DNA of 5,177 nt from Acidimicrobiaceae bacterium. GTDB lineage: Bacteria > Actinomycetota > Acidimicrobiia > Acidimicrobiales > Ilumatobacteraceae. Positions 1 to 5,177 of the stretch are shown here, one piece after another. Position 1 is the first letter of the stretch. Each line of letters starts with the position of its first letter. A model generated the notes under the pieces. That model searched no databases and had not been told where the DNA came from. It saw only the letters and a list, made by a program, of their open reading frames with translations. The position numbers were made by a program, and so were the translations under genes. Location of the stretch: positions 1-5,177 of the forward strand of contig DMQJ01000298.1 in NCBI GenBank assembly GCA_003455715.1. The letters run 5' to 3'.

Positions 1-347
1 ATGCGCGCGACCGCGCGGTGCACCGCATCGCCGCGGCCGACCCCGAGCGTGCCGACCGGGTGCGTTCGCTGCGCCATGTGGTGCCGGCCCGGCCGGGTGG
101 AGTGTTGGCGTTGCTGGCTGGGCTGCCCGACCGCGATGTGGTGGTGATGGCGCACACGGGGCTCGAGCCGTACCCCACGTTCCGTTCGCTGACGAAGGCG
201 GTGCCGTTGCAGGAGCCGGTGCTGGTCAGCGCATGGAGGGTGCCGAGGGCCGACATCCCCGACGACGTGGCGGCACAGACCGAATGGCTCGACCGCCAGT
301 GGGCGCGGGTCGACGCAGCGGTAGCCAGCCGGTTCGCCGAAGGCTGA
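1..347 (+). CDS. PlsC-like lysophospholipid / 1-acylglycerol-3-phosphate acyltransferase, C-terminal part (5' end outside window)
   Basis: The frame is open from position 3 to the TGA at 345-347 and gives 114 residues; the true start lies upstream of the window, and the GTG at 18 is an internal valine, not a start. I read it as the C-terminal part of an acyltransferase that adds an acyl chain to a lysophospholipid or lysophosphatidic acid at the membrane. The support is a HVVPARPGG segment (visible residues 25-33), resembling the late conserved block after the EGTR motif in YihG/AGPAT-type enzymes. It is followed by a short hydrophobic strand (VVVMAH), a SAWRVPRADIP strand, and a helix rich in Trp and charged residues (TEWLDRQWARVD). 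The catalytic HX4D and EGTR blocks would lie upstream and cannot be checked, so the family call rests on the overall C-terminal pattern. The gene ends 12 bp before the convergent oxidoreductase gene. Alternative: another glycerolipid-type acyltransferase or an unrelated hypothetical protein. Confidence 0.6.
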   Translation, partial: ARDRAVHRIAAADPERADRVRSLRHVVPARPGGVLALLAGLPDRDVVVMAHTGLEPYPTFRSLTKAVPLQEPVLVSAWRVPRADIPDDVAAQTEWLDRQWARVDAAVASRFAEG

Positions 348-359
348 GGAGCGGCCGAG

Positions 360-1742
360 TTACGCGCCCGCCACCGGCCGGGCGGTGTGGCCGGCGGACG
401 TGCCGAAGAACTGAAGTGCCGCCTGCTGCATGGCGGCGGCCCACGTGGGGTAGGCGTGCACCGTTTGGGCAATGCGCCCGACGAGCATGTTGGTCTGCAT
501 CGCCAGCGCAGCCTCGTGCACCAGGTCGCCACCGGTGGGCGCTACCACCGTTGCGCCCACCAAGCGCCCACCACCGAGATGGCCGAGGCCGCGCTTGGGC
601 GCGGCGATGAGCTTGATGAAGCCGTTCTCCGCGTCGCTCGCGATGGCGCGGTCGACCTCGCTGAGCGGGAGGAATGCCACCTTCGCTCGCGGGTGCTCGC
701 GGGCAGCCTCCGCTTCGGTGAGGCCCACGCGGCCCACCTCGGGTGAGGTGAACGTGGCCCAAGGCACCACGCGGGTGTCGAAGCGGAACTTCTTCACCTT
801 GGCGATTCGAGAGAAGGCGTTGGCGGCGGCCACCCACCCCATGCGCCCGGCGGCGTGCGTGAACTGCAGCCCACCGGTGACGTCGCCCGCCGCCCAAATG
901 CCGGGCACGGCCGTGGCCATCGTGGTGTCCACCTCGATGGCGCCGCGGCGGTCGACGACCACCCCCAACTCTTCCAACCCGAATCCGCTCCCCGACGGGG
1001 TGCGCCCGATTGCCACGAGCAGCTCATCGGCCACCAACTCCGCCGTTGCCGTGCGCACCCTCACCATCCCGTCCACCTGACGCTCCACGTGTTCGGCCGC
1101 CGCGCCCACCCGCACCTCGACACCGACTGCGGTGAGTGCCGCAGCGATGGCGTCGGAGGCCTCCGGTTCTTCCCGCGGCAGCAACCGGTCGAGTGCCTCG
1201 ATGATGGTCACCTTGGTGTCCAGCCGCGCGAACGCCTGCGCCATCTCGCACCCGATGGGCCCGCCACCGAGCACGATCATCGAGCCAGGTTGGGTTCGCT
1301 GCTGGAACAGCGTGTCGCTGGTGAGCGGTTGAGCCTCGCGTAGACCTGTGATCGGCGGAACTGTGGGCCGGGCGCCGGTGGCCACGACGAACCGCTCGGA
1401 GCGCACGGTGGTGCCATCGACGTCGACGGAGCGCGGCGACGTGAACCTGGCGAACCCGTCGATGACGTCGATGCCATGCTCGCCGAGCGCTGCTGCATCT
1501 TCGGTCGCTGCGATGCGTGCGACCGTGCGGTGCACACGGTGGAGTGCGTCGTCGAATGACGCACCCGCTGCCGCCGCTGCCAACAGCGTCTTGGAGGGCA
1601 CGCAACCGGTGAAGGTGCAGTCGCCGCCGATTGGCCCGTTCTGCACCATCAGCACCGTGGCCTTGTGGCGGCGCGCCTCCTTGGCGGCCACCAGTCCGGC
1701 CGCCCCGCCGCCGACGATGACCATGTCGTACGTTCGATTCAT
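360..1742 (-). CDS. FAD-dependent pyridine nucleotide-disulfide oxidoreductase (MerA/Lpd-like, class I)
   Basis: This complete 460-residue flavoprotein is the usual length for class I disulfide reductases. Domains in order: an N-terminal FAD-binding GGGAAG (11-16); the redox-active CX4C in GGDCTFTGCVPSK (C42, C47); ATGARP (121-126); the NAD(P)-binding GGGPIG (159-164) followed by E182 at the end of the next strand, which favours NAD(H) over NADPH; the second FAD motif GIWAAGDVTG (281-290, D287); and a dimerisation domain from about 323. The expected HPTxxE site near the C-terminus reads HAYPTWAAA, so Y431 replaces the acid-base His and A436 the Glu. There is no C-terminal vicinal Cys pair and no N-terminal metal-binding domain, so neither lipoamide dehydrogenase nor classical mercuric reductase fits well. 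I chose the ATG at 1742 because the FAD motif begins nine residues later; an in-frame extension to 1856 would run into the divergent gene and has no family-like sequence. There is no clear Shine-Dalgarno. The substrate is unknown; a general FAD-containing dehydrogenase or quinone/disulfide reductase is likely. Confidence 0.93.
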   Translation of the reverse strand: MNRTYDMVIVGGGAAGLVAAKEARRHKATVLMVQNGPIGGDCTFTGCVPSKTLLAAAAAGASFDDALHRVHRTVARIAATEDAAALGEHGIDVIDGFARFTSPRSVDVDGTTVRSERFVVATGARPTVPPITGLREAQPLTSDTLFQQRTQPGSMIVLGGGPIGCEMAQAFARLDTKVTIIEALDRLLPREEPEASDAIAAALTAVGVEVRVGAAAEHVERQVDGMVRVRTATAELVADELLVAIGRTPSGSGFGLEELGVVVDRRGAIEVDTTMATAVPGIWAAGDVTGGLQFTHAAGRMGWVAAANAFSRIAKVKKFRFDTRVVPWATFTSPEVGRVGLTEAEAAREHPRAKVAFLPLSEVDRAIASDAENGFIKLIAAPKRGLGHLGGGRLVGATVVAPTGGDLVHEAALAMQTNMLVGRIAQTVHAYPTWAAAMQQAALQFFGTSAGHTARPVAGA

Positions 1743-1745
1743 GGG

Positions 1746-1759
1746 GTGGGGAACCCCAC
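1746..1759. repeat. Inverted repeat GTGGGG-AA-CCCCAC
   Basis: Two perfect 6-bp arms flank two central bases. It lies three bases upstream of the oxidoreductase start codon at 1742, so it falls in that gene's 5' leader if one exists. As RNA it could form a short hairpin next to the start codon; as DNA it could be half of an operator. Its G/C-only composition in a G/C-rich region weakens its significance. Confidence 0.4.
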
Positions 1760-1778
1760 GGAATCGACGCCCATTCCG
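1759..1778. repeat. Inverted repeat CGGAAT-N8-ATTCCG, possible operator
   Basis: Perfect 6-bp arms (1759-1764 and 1773-1778) are separated by 8 bp, giving a 20-bp dyad. This arm length and spacing resemble binding sites of dimeric helix-turn-helix regulators, and the arms contain A/T bases that are scarce in this DNA. It shares its first base with the preceding inverted repeat and sits between the two divergent start codons. The regulator is unknown; none is encoded in the window. Confidence 0.45.
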
Positions 1779-1779
1779 A

Positions 1780-1791
1780 CCGCGATCGCGG
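1780..1791. repeat. Perfect 12-bp palindrome CCGCGATCGCGG
   Basis: This uninterrupted self-complementary 12-mer starts one base after the preceding dyad. It could be an operator, a methylase or restriction target (it contains GATC and CGATCG), or chance in G/C-rich DNA. Its core GCGATCGC matches the HIP1 octamer known from cyanobacteria, but a single copy here says nothing about genome-wide abundance. Confidence 0.4.
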
Positions 1792-1805
1792 GAGGGCTTT
1801 TGGCC

Positions 1806-1834
1806 GTACCGGGGTGCGTCCGGGGTGGCGTACC
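1806..1834. repeat. Near-tandem repeat of CCGGGGTGCGT bounded by GTACC
   Basis: CCGGGGTGCGT (1809-1819) is followed directly by CCGGGGTGGCGT (1820-1831), which has one extra G. The block is bounded by GTACC at 1806-1810 and again at 1830-1834. The copies are about 11-12 bp apart, roughly one helical turn, so they would present the same face of DNA to a protein. The right end overlaps the candidate -10 box of the transporter gene. Confidence 0.35.
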
Positions 1835-1836
1835 AT
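1831..1836 (+). promoter_or_regulatory. Candidate -10 box TACCAT for a leaderless MMPL transcript
   Basis: TACCAT fits the actinobacterial TANNNT -10 consensus and lies 8 bases before the ATG at 1845. Transcription would then begin at or within a couple of bases of the start codon, giving a leaderless mRNA. In agreement, the bases before the ATG are pyrimidine-rich (CCGCCTCC) and offer no Shine-Dalgarno. No clear -35 hexamer is visible about 17 bp upstream, which is common for such promoters. Confidence 0.45.
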
Positions 1837-1844
1837 CCGCCTCC

Positions 1845-4800
1845 ATGGAACAGCAATGGCGGTCATTCGCGGTCACGGTCGGCAAGCGCTGGAAGGTGGT
1901 AGCGGCAGTCGTCGTGGTCATCTCGGCGGTGCTCGTGCTGCTCGGTGCGTCACAGCTCAACTTCGCCACCGGCCAAGACAGCTACCTCAACCCCGACTCG
2001 CAGATCGCCATCGACAACGTCGAGTTTCAAGACCAGTTCGGTGGCGAAGCGGTCATCCTTCTGTTCACCGCTAACGAAGACGGGGTCGATGTGTCCGACC
2101 TGTTCGCCGGCCAGAACCTGGAGGAGCTGCGCCGCATCGAGGCAGAGCTACGCGAGGTGGCCGACGTCAGCTCGGTCATCACTCCGCTCACCTCACTGGT
2201 GTTCAGCGACGCACTCGTGTCGGGCGCCGGCCAGACGGCCCTGCTGTCGGCGGCCTCTCGCGACGAAGAAGGCGCAGAGGCCCGCAATGCCGACGTGTCG
2301 ACGAGCCTGGCCCGCTTGGGTGCCATTGCCAACGAGGCTCGTGGTTTCGATGCGTCGGTGGGTGGGCCCGTGCCCGACCCAGCGTGGGTGGAGCTGCTGA
2401 TCTTCGACAACACGGGCTTCGAAGTGGTCGACGGTGCGCCGGTGGCCCCCGCCGACGCCGACCGCCGCATCCGCTACTCGCTCGCCGGCACCTTCCCCGA
2501 CCACGAAACCGCGGTCGGTGGCGTGGTGCTCGGCGGCAACCTCAGCCTCGACCGCCAGTCGGAAGCCACCCGCAATGTGCTCGCAGTGCTCGAGACCGCG
2601 GAGTTCGAGGGCTTCGAGTTCACCGTCACCGGGTCGCCCGTGTACCTCAAGGAGATCAACGACTACCTCAAGGGAGGCTTGCTCACCCTCGGTGTCACTG
2701 CGTTGGTGTCGATGGCCATCGTGTTGTTCCTGATGTTCAAGGTGCGCTGGCGGCTGCTGCCGCTGCTGGCAGTCATCGTCGGCATCATCTGGACGTTCTC
2801 ACTCGTCGGCATCGTTGGCATCGACCTCTCGCTCGTCACCATCTCCGGCTTGCCGATCCTCATCGGGGTGGGCATCGACTTCGCCATCCAGATCCACAAC
2901 CGGGTGGAGGAGGAGGTGACGCTCGACAACGACGAGCATCCCATCGGCGAAACCTTCGCCAACCTGGTGCCGCCCATCATTGCCGCTGCCCTGGCAGGGG
3001 TGTGCGCATTCCTGGCCCTGCGTATCTCCAAGGTGCCGATGATCCGCGACTTCGGCGTGATGCTCGCCATTGGCATCGTCGTGCTGGCATTCATCGGGGT
3101 GCTGGTGCCGGGCTCGGCCCTGGGCATCCGCGAGTGGAAGAGCCGCACCAAAGAACGCGGACGGTCACTGCCCGAGCGGGTGGTGGTGAAGCTCGGCAGC
3201 ATGCCCACCAAGTGGGGGTTGGCGCTGGTGGCGTTGTCGGTCGTCATCTTCGTCGGAGGCATCCTTGCCGAAACTCGCACGCGCATCGAGAGCGACCCGA
3301 TCCGCTGGATCGATCAAGACAGCCAGGTGGTGCGCGATGTCGACTTCCTGCAGCAGGAGACCGGCTTCGCCACCACGCTCGGGGTGATCGTCAAGGCCAA
3401 CAACGTGTTCGATCCGGCCGTCGTGCAGCTCATCCACGACTTCACTCTGGCCGCTGAGGAGCGCCCGGAGGTGATCACCAGTTCCAGCCTGGTGAACACG
3501 TTGGCCAAGATCATCAAGATCGACGGAGCCAGCGTGCTCGCCCCCACCTCCGCCGACATCGTCGCCGCCGCCGAGGCGATGCCACCCGACATCGCCAAGG
3601 CGCTCATCAACGCCGACGGCACCGCTGCGCAGGTGAACCTGCGGCTCGCCGCCGACAGCCTGGAGGATCGAGCGGTACTCGTCGCTGAGCTGAAGGACGA
3701 CCTCAACCGTCGCATCGACGAACTCGACATCCCGGCGGAGAGCGTGCTGCTCGACGATCTCGACGAGGGGCAGCCGGCCGTGTCGGCCACCCCGGCCGGC
3801 CTCGCCACCGTGGGCATCGGCCTGCTCGAGAACCTCTCGGCCAACCGTGCCGCACTCACCTACCTCGCGCTGTGCCTGGCTGGCGTGTTCGTCATGCTGC
3901 GCTTCCGCAGCCTCAGCAGGGCGCTGTTGGCACTGGTGCCGGTGTTCCTCGGTGTGGGCGCGTCGTCGATCATCGTCGGCTTGTTGGGCATCGAGCTCAG
4001 CCCGCTCACCACCGTGTCGGGCCCGCTCATCATTGCCAGTTGCACCGAGTTCTCGGTGCTCATCATGGGTCGCTACCTGGAGGAACGTCAGACTGGCCTG
4101 AGCATCGACGACGCCAACCACACGGCGGCATCTCGCACCGGCCGTGCGTTCTTCGTCTCGGCCGCAACCACCATCGCGGGCTTCGCCACACTCATCGTGT
4201 CGCCCCTGCCATTGCTGCGCGACTTCGGCCTCATCGTCACCCTCAACGTCACCATCGCGCTCGCCGCGGCGCTCGTGGTGATGCCACCGATGCTGTCGTG
4301 GGTCGACTCCAAGGGTTGGCTCGGCGTGCGCGAACAGGCTGGTGCCGAACGTGCCGTGCGTCTCGCCTCGCCCGTTCCCGGTGAGCAGACGCTGCTGTTC
4401 GGCGTGGGCACGGTGGCGATGGTGGCGGGCGCCGGCCTGGTGTACGGGTCGGCCGACACCAGCGAAGGTTCAGCGAGCCGCGTCGACTACGCAGCGGTAG
4501 CACTGCCCACTACCACCACCACGATGCCGCCCACCACCCAGCCCACCACCACGGTGGAGGGCCAGGAGCCGACCGGCCCGAAGGTCGACCCCAGCGGGTT
4601 CCCGTCGGAGGCGCCTCCCGGTGCCATCGCCGCGGTGCTCTACCAGCGGCTGCAGGAGCAGGGGGTGGAGGGCAACGTGGCCCACTGCGCCATCGTCACT
4701 GCGTACGAGGTAGCCGACGAAGCCACGCTCATCGGGATGGGTGTCGCCACCGGAGCACCGGAGGCCATCGCCATCCTCGTGCAGGGTGCACTCGACTGCG

Positions 4801-4853
4801 GCATCCCCCAGGACGTGGTCGATGCGGCCATCGCCGCTCAGTTCGGAGGCTGA
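1845..4853 (+). CDS. RND-superfamily MMPL/HAE3 transporter with extra C-terminal membrane segment and two-Cys domain
   Basis: This 1002-residue inner-membrane protein has the tandem two-lobe MMPL/RND layout and probably exports lipids, hopanoids or other hydrophobic molecules using the proton gradient. By hydrophobicity I place TM1 at about 17-35, an outer loop at 36-275, TM2-TM6 at 276-425, a basic cytoplasmic linker at 426-455, TM7 at 456-474, a second outer loop at 475-665, and TM8-TM12 at 668-816. TM4 carries the family motif GVGIDFAIQ (D345), and the matching position in TM10 is E735 (SCTEFSVLI); these are the likely proton-relay acids. Unusually, a further hydrophobic segment (849-868) follows, then a Thr/Pro linker (888-903) and a small helical domain with C948 and C985. 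The length and two-lobe form fit HAE3 family proteins apart from this tail. The ATG at 1845 puts a normal short basic N-terminus before TM1. It is probably the first gene of an operon with the downstream ABC ATPase. The substrate cannot be read from the sequence. Confidence 0.93.
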   Translation: MEQQWRSFAVTVGKRWKVVAAVVVVISAVLVLLGASQLNFATGQDSYLNPDSQIAIDNVEFQDQFGGEAVILLFTANEDGVDVSDLFAGQNLEELRRIEAELREVADVSSVITPLTSLVFSDALVSGAGQTALLSAASRDEEGAEARNADVSTSLARLGAIANEARGFDASVGGPVPDPAWVELLIFDNTGFEVVDGAPVAPADADRRIRYSLAGTFPDHETAVGGVVLGGNLSLDRQSEATRNVLAVLETAEFEGFEFTVTGSPVYLKEINDYLKGGLLTLGVTALVSMAIVLFLMFKVRWRLLPLLAVIVGIIWTFSLVGIVGIDLSLVTISGLPILIGVGIDFAIQIHNRVEEEVTLDNDEHPIGETFANLVPPIIAAALAGVCAFLALRISKVPMIRDFGVMLAIGIVVLAFIGVLVPGSALGIREWKSRTKERGRSLPERVVVKLGSMPTKWGLALVALSVVIFVGGILAETRTRIESDPIRWIDQDSQVVRDVDFLQQETGFATTLGVIVKANNVFDPAVVQLIHDFTLAAEERPEVITSSSLVNTLAKIIKIDGASVLAPTSADIVAAAEAMPPDIAKALINADGTAAQVNLRLAADSLEDRAVLVAELKDDLNRRIDELDIPAESVLLDDLDEGQPAVSATPAGLATVGIGLLENLSANRAALTYLALCLAGVFVMLRFRSLSRALLALVPVFLGVGASSIIVGLLGIELSPLTTVSGPLIIASCTEFSVLIMGRYLEERQTGLSIDDANHTAASRTGRAFFVSAATTIAGFATLIVSPLPLLRDFGLIVTLNVTIALAAALVVMPPMLSWVDSKGWLGVREQAGAERAVRLASPVPGEQTLLFGVGTVAMVAGAGLVYGSADTSEGSASRVDYAAVALPTTTTTMPPTTQPTTTVEGQEPTGPKVDPSGFPSEAPPGAIAAVLYQRLQEQGVEGNVAHCAIVTAYEVADEATLIGMGVATGAPEAIAILVQGALDCGIPQDVVDAAIAAQFGG
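4506..4553 (+). repeat. ACC-rich low-complexity tract coding a Thr/Pro linker
   Basis: Repeated ACC/ACT/CCC codons encode residues 888-903 of the MMPL protein (PTTTTTMPP, then TTQPTTT). Such Thr/Pro stretches are typical flexible spacers of exported proteins in high-GC Gram-positives and are possible O-mannosylation sites. It joins the extra membrane segment to the C-terminal two-cysteine domain. The repetitive codons could vary in copy number between strains. Confidence 0.75.
4596..4850 (+). other. C-terminal two-cysteine helical domain of the MMPL protein (sub-feature)
   Basis: Residues 918-1002 of the transporter form a compact, mostly Ala-rich helical module. It has one cysteine in NVAHCAIV (C948) and one in GALDCGIP (C985), separated by 36 residues. 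If the preceding segment 849-868 crosses the membrane, the module lies outside the cytoplasm, where the pair could form a disulfide. I do not recognise a named family. The pattern (amphipathic helix, Cys, acidic stretch, Cys-Gly-Ile-Pro) resembles small two-Cys helical domains I associate with secreted proteins of high-GC actinobacteria, but that is an impression only. Confidence 0.5.
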
Positions 4854-4854
4854 C

Positions 4855-4877
4855 CGACTCCCGCTGTCGGGAGGTCG
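4855..4877 (+). promoter_or_regulatory. Intergenic hairpin that sequesters the ABC ATPase ribosome binding site
   Basis: The RNA from 4855-4863 pairs with 4868-4877: nine base pairs, all Watson-Crick and mostly G-C, with a single bulged G at 4873 or 4874 and a CTGT tetraloop (4864-4867). The core CTCCCG/CGGGAG is perfect. The 3' arm contains the GGGAGG Shine-Dalgarno of the next gene. The 5' arm begins two bases after the MMPL stop codon, so a terminating ribosome would melt it. No U-tract follows, so an intrinsic terminator is unlikely. Confidence 0.55.
4869..4874 (+). promoter_or_regulatory. Shine-Dalgarno GGGAGG for the ABC ATPase gene
   Basis: This strong purine-rich site ends 9 bases before the ATG at 4884 and decides that start. 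It is the only good ribosome binding site in the window, in contrast to the apparently leaderless transporter gene, and it lies within the 3' arm of the hairpin at 4855-4877. Confidence 0.8.
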
Positions 4878-4883
4878 CACCGC

Positions 4884-5177
4884 ATGAACGCCGTCGACGA
4901 CGTCATCGTGGTGCGCGGCCTGCGCAAGTCGTTCGGCTCGACGGTCGCGCTCGACGGGCTCGATCTGGTGGTGGGGCGCGGAGAGGTGCACGGGTTCCTC
5001 GGGCCGAATGGCTCGGGTAAGTCGGTCACCATTCGCATCCTGCTCGGGCTGCTGCGCCGCGATGGCGGCACCGCGACGCTGCTCGGTGGCGACCCGTGGG
5101 CCGACTCGGTGGCGTTGCACCGTCGGCTTGCGTACGTGCCTGGCGACGTGAACCTGTGGCCCACCCTGTCGGGCGGC
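4884..5177 (+). CDS. ABC transporter ATP-binding protein, N-terminal part (3' end outside window)
   Basis: The first 98 residues of a nucleotide-binding subunit are present and the frame is open to the window edge. It would hydrolyse ATP on the cytoplasmic side to drive an ABC exporter. The Walker A motif is complete: GPNGSGKS at 40-47 with K46. Before it are the usual RGLRKSFG strand (aromatic stacking F17) and the ALDGLDL segment. After it come [13 protein letters not shown] and [15 protein letters not shown] (84-98), where the Q-loop should be; there the usual Gln/Glu after Pro is Gly (G87). The sequence style, with a DVNLWPTL segment, fits ATPases of ABC-2-type drug or lipid exporters of actinobacteria, so a multi-spanning permease gene is likely next. 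It lies 30 bp after the MMPL gene in the same direction and is probably co-transcribed. Signature, Walker B and H-loop motifs are beyond the window. Confidence 0.93.
   Translation, partial: MNAVDDVIVVRGLRKSFGSTVALDGLDLVVGRGEVHGFLGPNGSGKSVTIRILLGLLRRDGGTATLLGGDPWADSVALHRRLAYVPGDVNLWPTLSGG

Larger units (their letters stand above)
1743..1844. promoter_or_regulatory. Divergent intergenic region with clustered inverted repeats
   Basis: These 102 bp separate the start codons of the leftward oxidoreductase and the rightward MMPL transporter, so both promoters should lie here or extend into the genes. The half next to the oxidoreductase (1746-1791) is almost completely filled by three inverted repeats listed separately. 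The half next to the transporter contains a near-tandem repeat (1806-1834) and a -10-like hexamer. I could not find a convincing -35/-10 pair for the leftward gene. Promoter function is inferred from the gene layout. Confidence 0.6.

Noticed and set aside
374..394. CCGGCC-N9-GGCCGG stem as an intrinsic terminator
   Set aside because: It has no following U-tract in either direction and lies inside the oxidoreductase coding sequence, so I did not call it a terminator.
226..897. A 223-codon minus-strand frame across the acyltransferase and oxidoreductase 3' ends
   Set aside because: It is Arg/Gly/His-rich, overlaps two better-supported genes, and has no recognisable motif.
360..1742. Naming the oxidoreductase merA or lpdA
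   Set aside because: It lacks the C-terminal Cys pair and metal-binding domain of MerA and the His-Glu dyad of lipoamide dehydrogenase, so a specific gene symbol would mislead.
1665..1844. N-terminal extension of the MMPL protein by 60 residues
   Set aside because: It would overlap the oxidoreductase gene on the opposite strand and reads as polar shadow sequence. The ATG at 1845 gives the normal short cytoplasmic tail before TM1.
1743..1856. N-terminal extension of the oxidoreductase by 38 residues to an ATG at 1856
   Set aside because: The added residues are Arg/Gly/Pro-rich without family similarity, would overlap the start of the divergent transporter gene, and would place the FAD motif unusually far from the N-terminus.
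2384..3457. A 357-codon plus-strand frame overlapping the MMPL gene
   Set aside because: It is an out-of-frame shadow, rich in Arg, Gly, His and Pro with no hydrophobic segments, while the MMPL frame shows family motifs throughout the same stretch.
3165..4121. A 318-codon open frame on the minus strand inside the MMPL gene, rich in His, Glu, Asp and Arg
   Set aside because: It lies antisense to a clearly conserved transporter lobe. Its composition is what a G/C-biased third position produces in the opposite frame, and it shows no domain or ribosome binding site.
4506..4553. ACC-rich tract as a CRISPR-like or non-coding tandem repeat
   Set aside because: It is in frame, continuous with the MMPL coding sequence, and explained by a Thr/Pro linker; there are no spaced repeats.
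4855..4877. Intergenic hairpin as a transcription terminator after MMPL
   Set aside because: No U-run follows, and the stem includes the next gene's Shine-Dalgarno 9 bases before its ATG, so a translational role fits better.

Overview
The window is high-GC bacterial DNA with strong G/C bias at third codon positions, coding almost throughout. The gene types (an HAE3-type MMPL exporter, a CX4C flavoprotein disulfide reductase, an ABC-2-type exporter ATPase and a PlsC-like acyltransferase), together with an apparently leaderless start behind a TANNNT -10 box, suggest an actinobacterium. A deep lineage such as Acidimicrobiia is my guess from protein style, not something the sequence proves. I see no insertion sequence, tRNA, rRNA, CRISPR array or phage gene.

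Layout. (1) Positions 1-347 (+) hold the C-terminal 114 codons of a gene that looks like a lysophospholipid/1-acylglycerol-3-phosphate acyltransferase. (2) After a 12-bp convergent gap, 360-1742 (-) encodes a complete 460-residue pyridine nucleotide-disulfide oxidoreductase. It keeps the redox cysteines C42/C47 but lacks the C-terminal His-Glu dyad of lipoamide dehydrogenase and the C-terminal Cys pair of mercuric reductase. (3) A 102-bp divergent intergenic region (1743-1844) contains three almost abutting inverted repeats, a near-tandem repeat and a -10-like box just upstream of the next ATG. (4) Positions 1845-4853 (+) encode a complete 1002-residue two-lobed RND/MMPL (HAE3) transporter. 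Beyond the usual 12 membrane segments it has a predicted 13th segment, a Thr/Pro linker and a small two-cysteine helical domain that should lie outside the cytoplasmic membrane. (5) After a 30-bp gap, 4884-5177 (+) is the start of an ABC transporter ATPase gene that runs off the window. The gap forms a strong predicted hairpin containing that gene's Shine-Dalgarno sequence.

How they may work together. The MMPL gene and the ABC ATPase gene are co-oriented and close, so they probably form an export operon, with an ABC permease gene expected just beyond the right edge. The hairpin over the ATPase ribosome binding site suggests that its translation is coupled to translation of the MMPL gene. The divergent oxidoreductase could share regulation with the transporter through the inverted repeats, but nothing shows a shared pathway. 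The most distinctive points are the extra C-terminal module of the transporter, the RBS-sequestering hairpin, and the operator-like repeat cluster. I see no clearly novel multi-gene system here.
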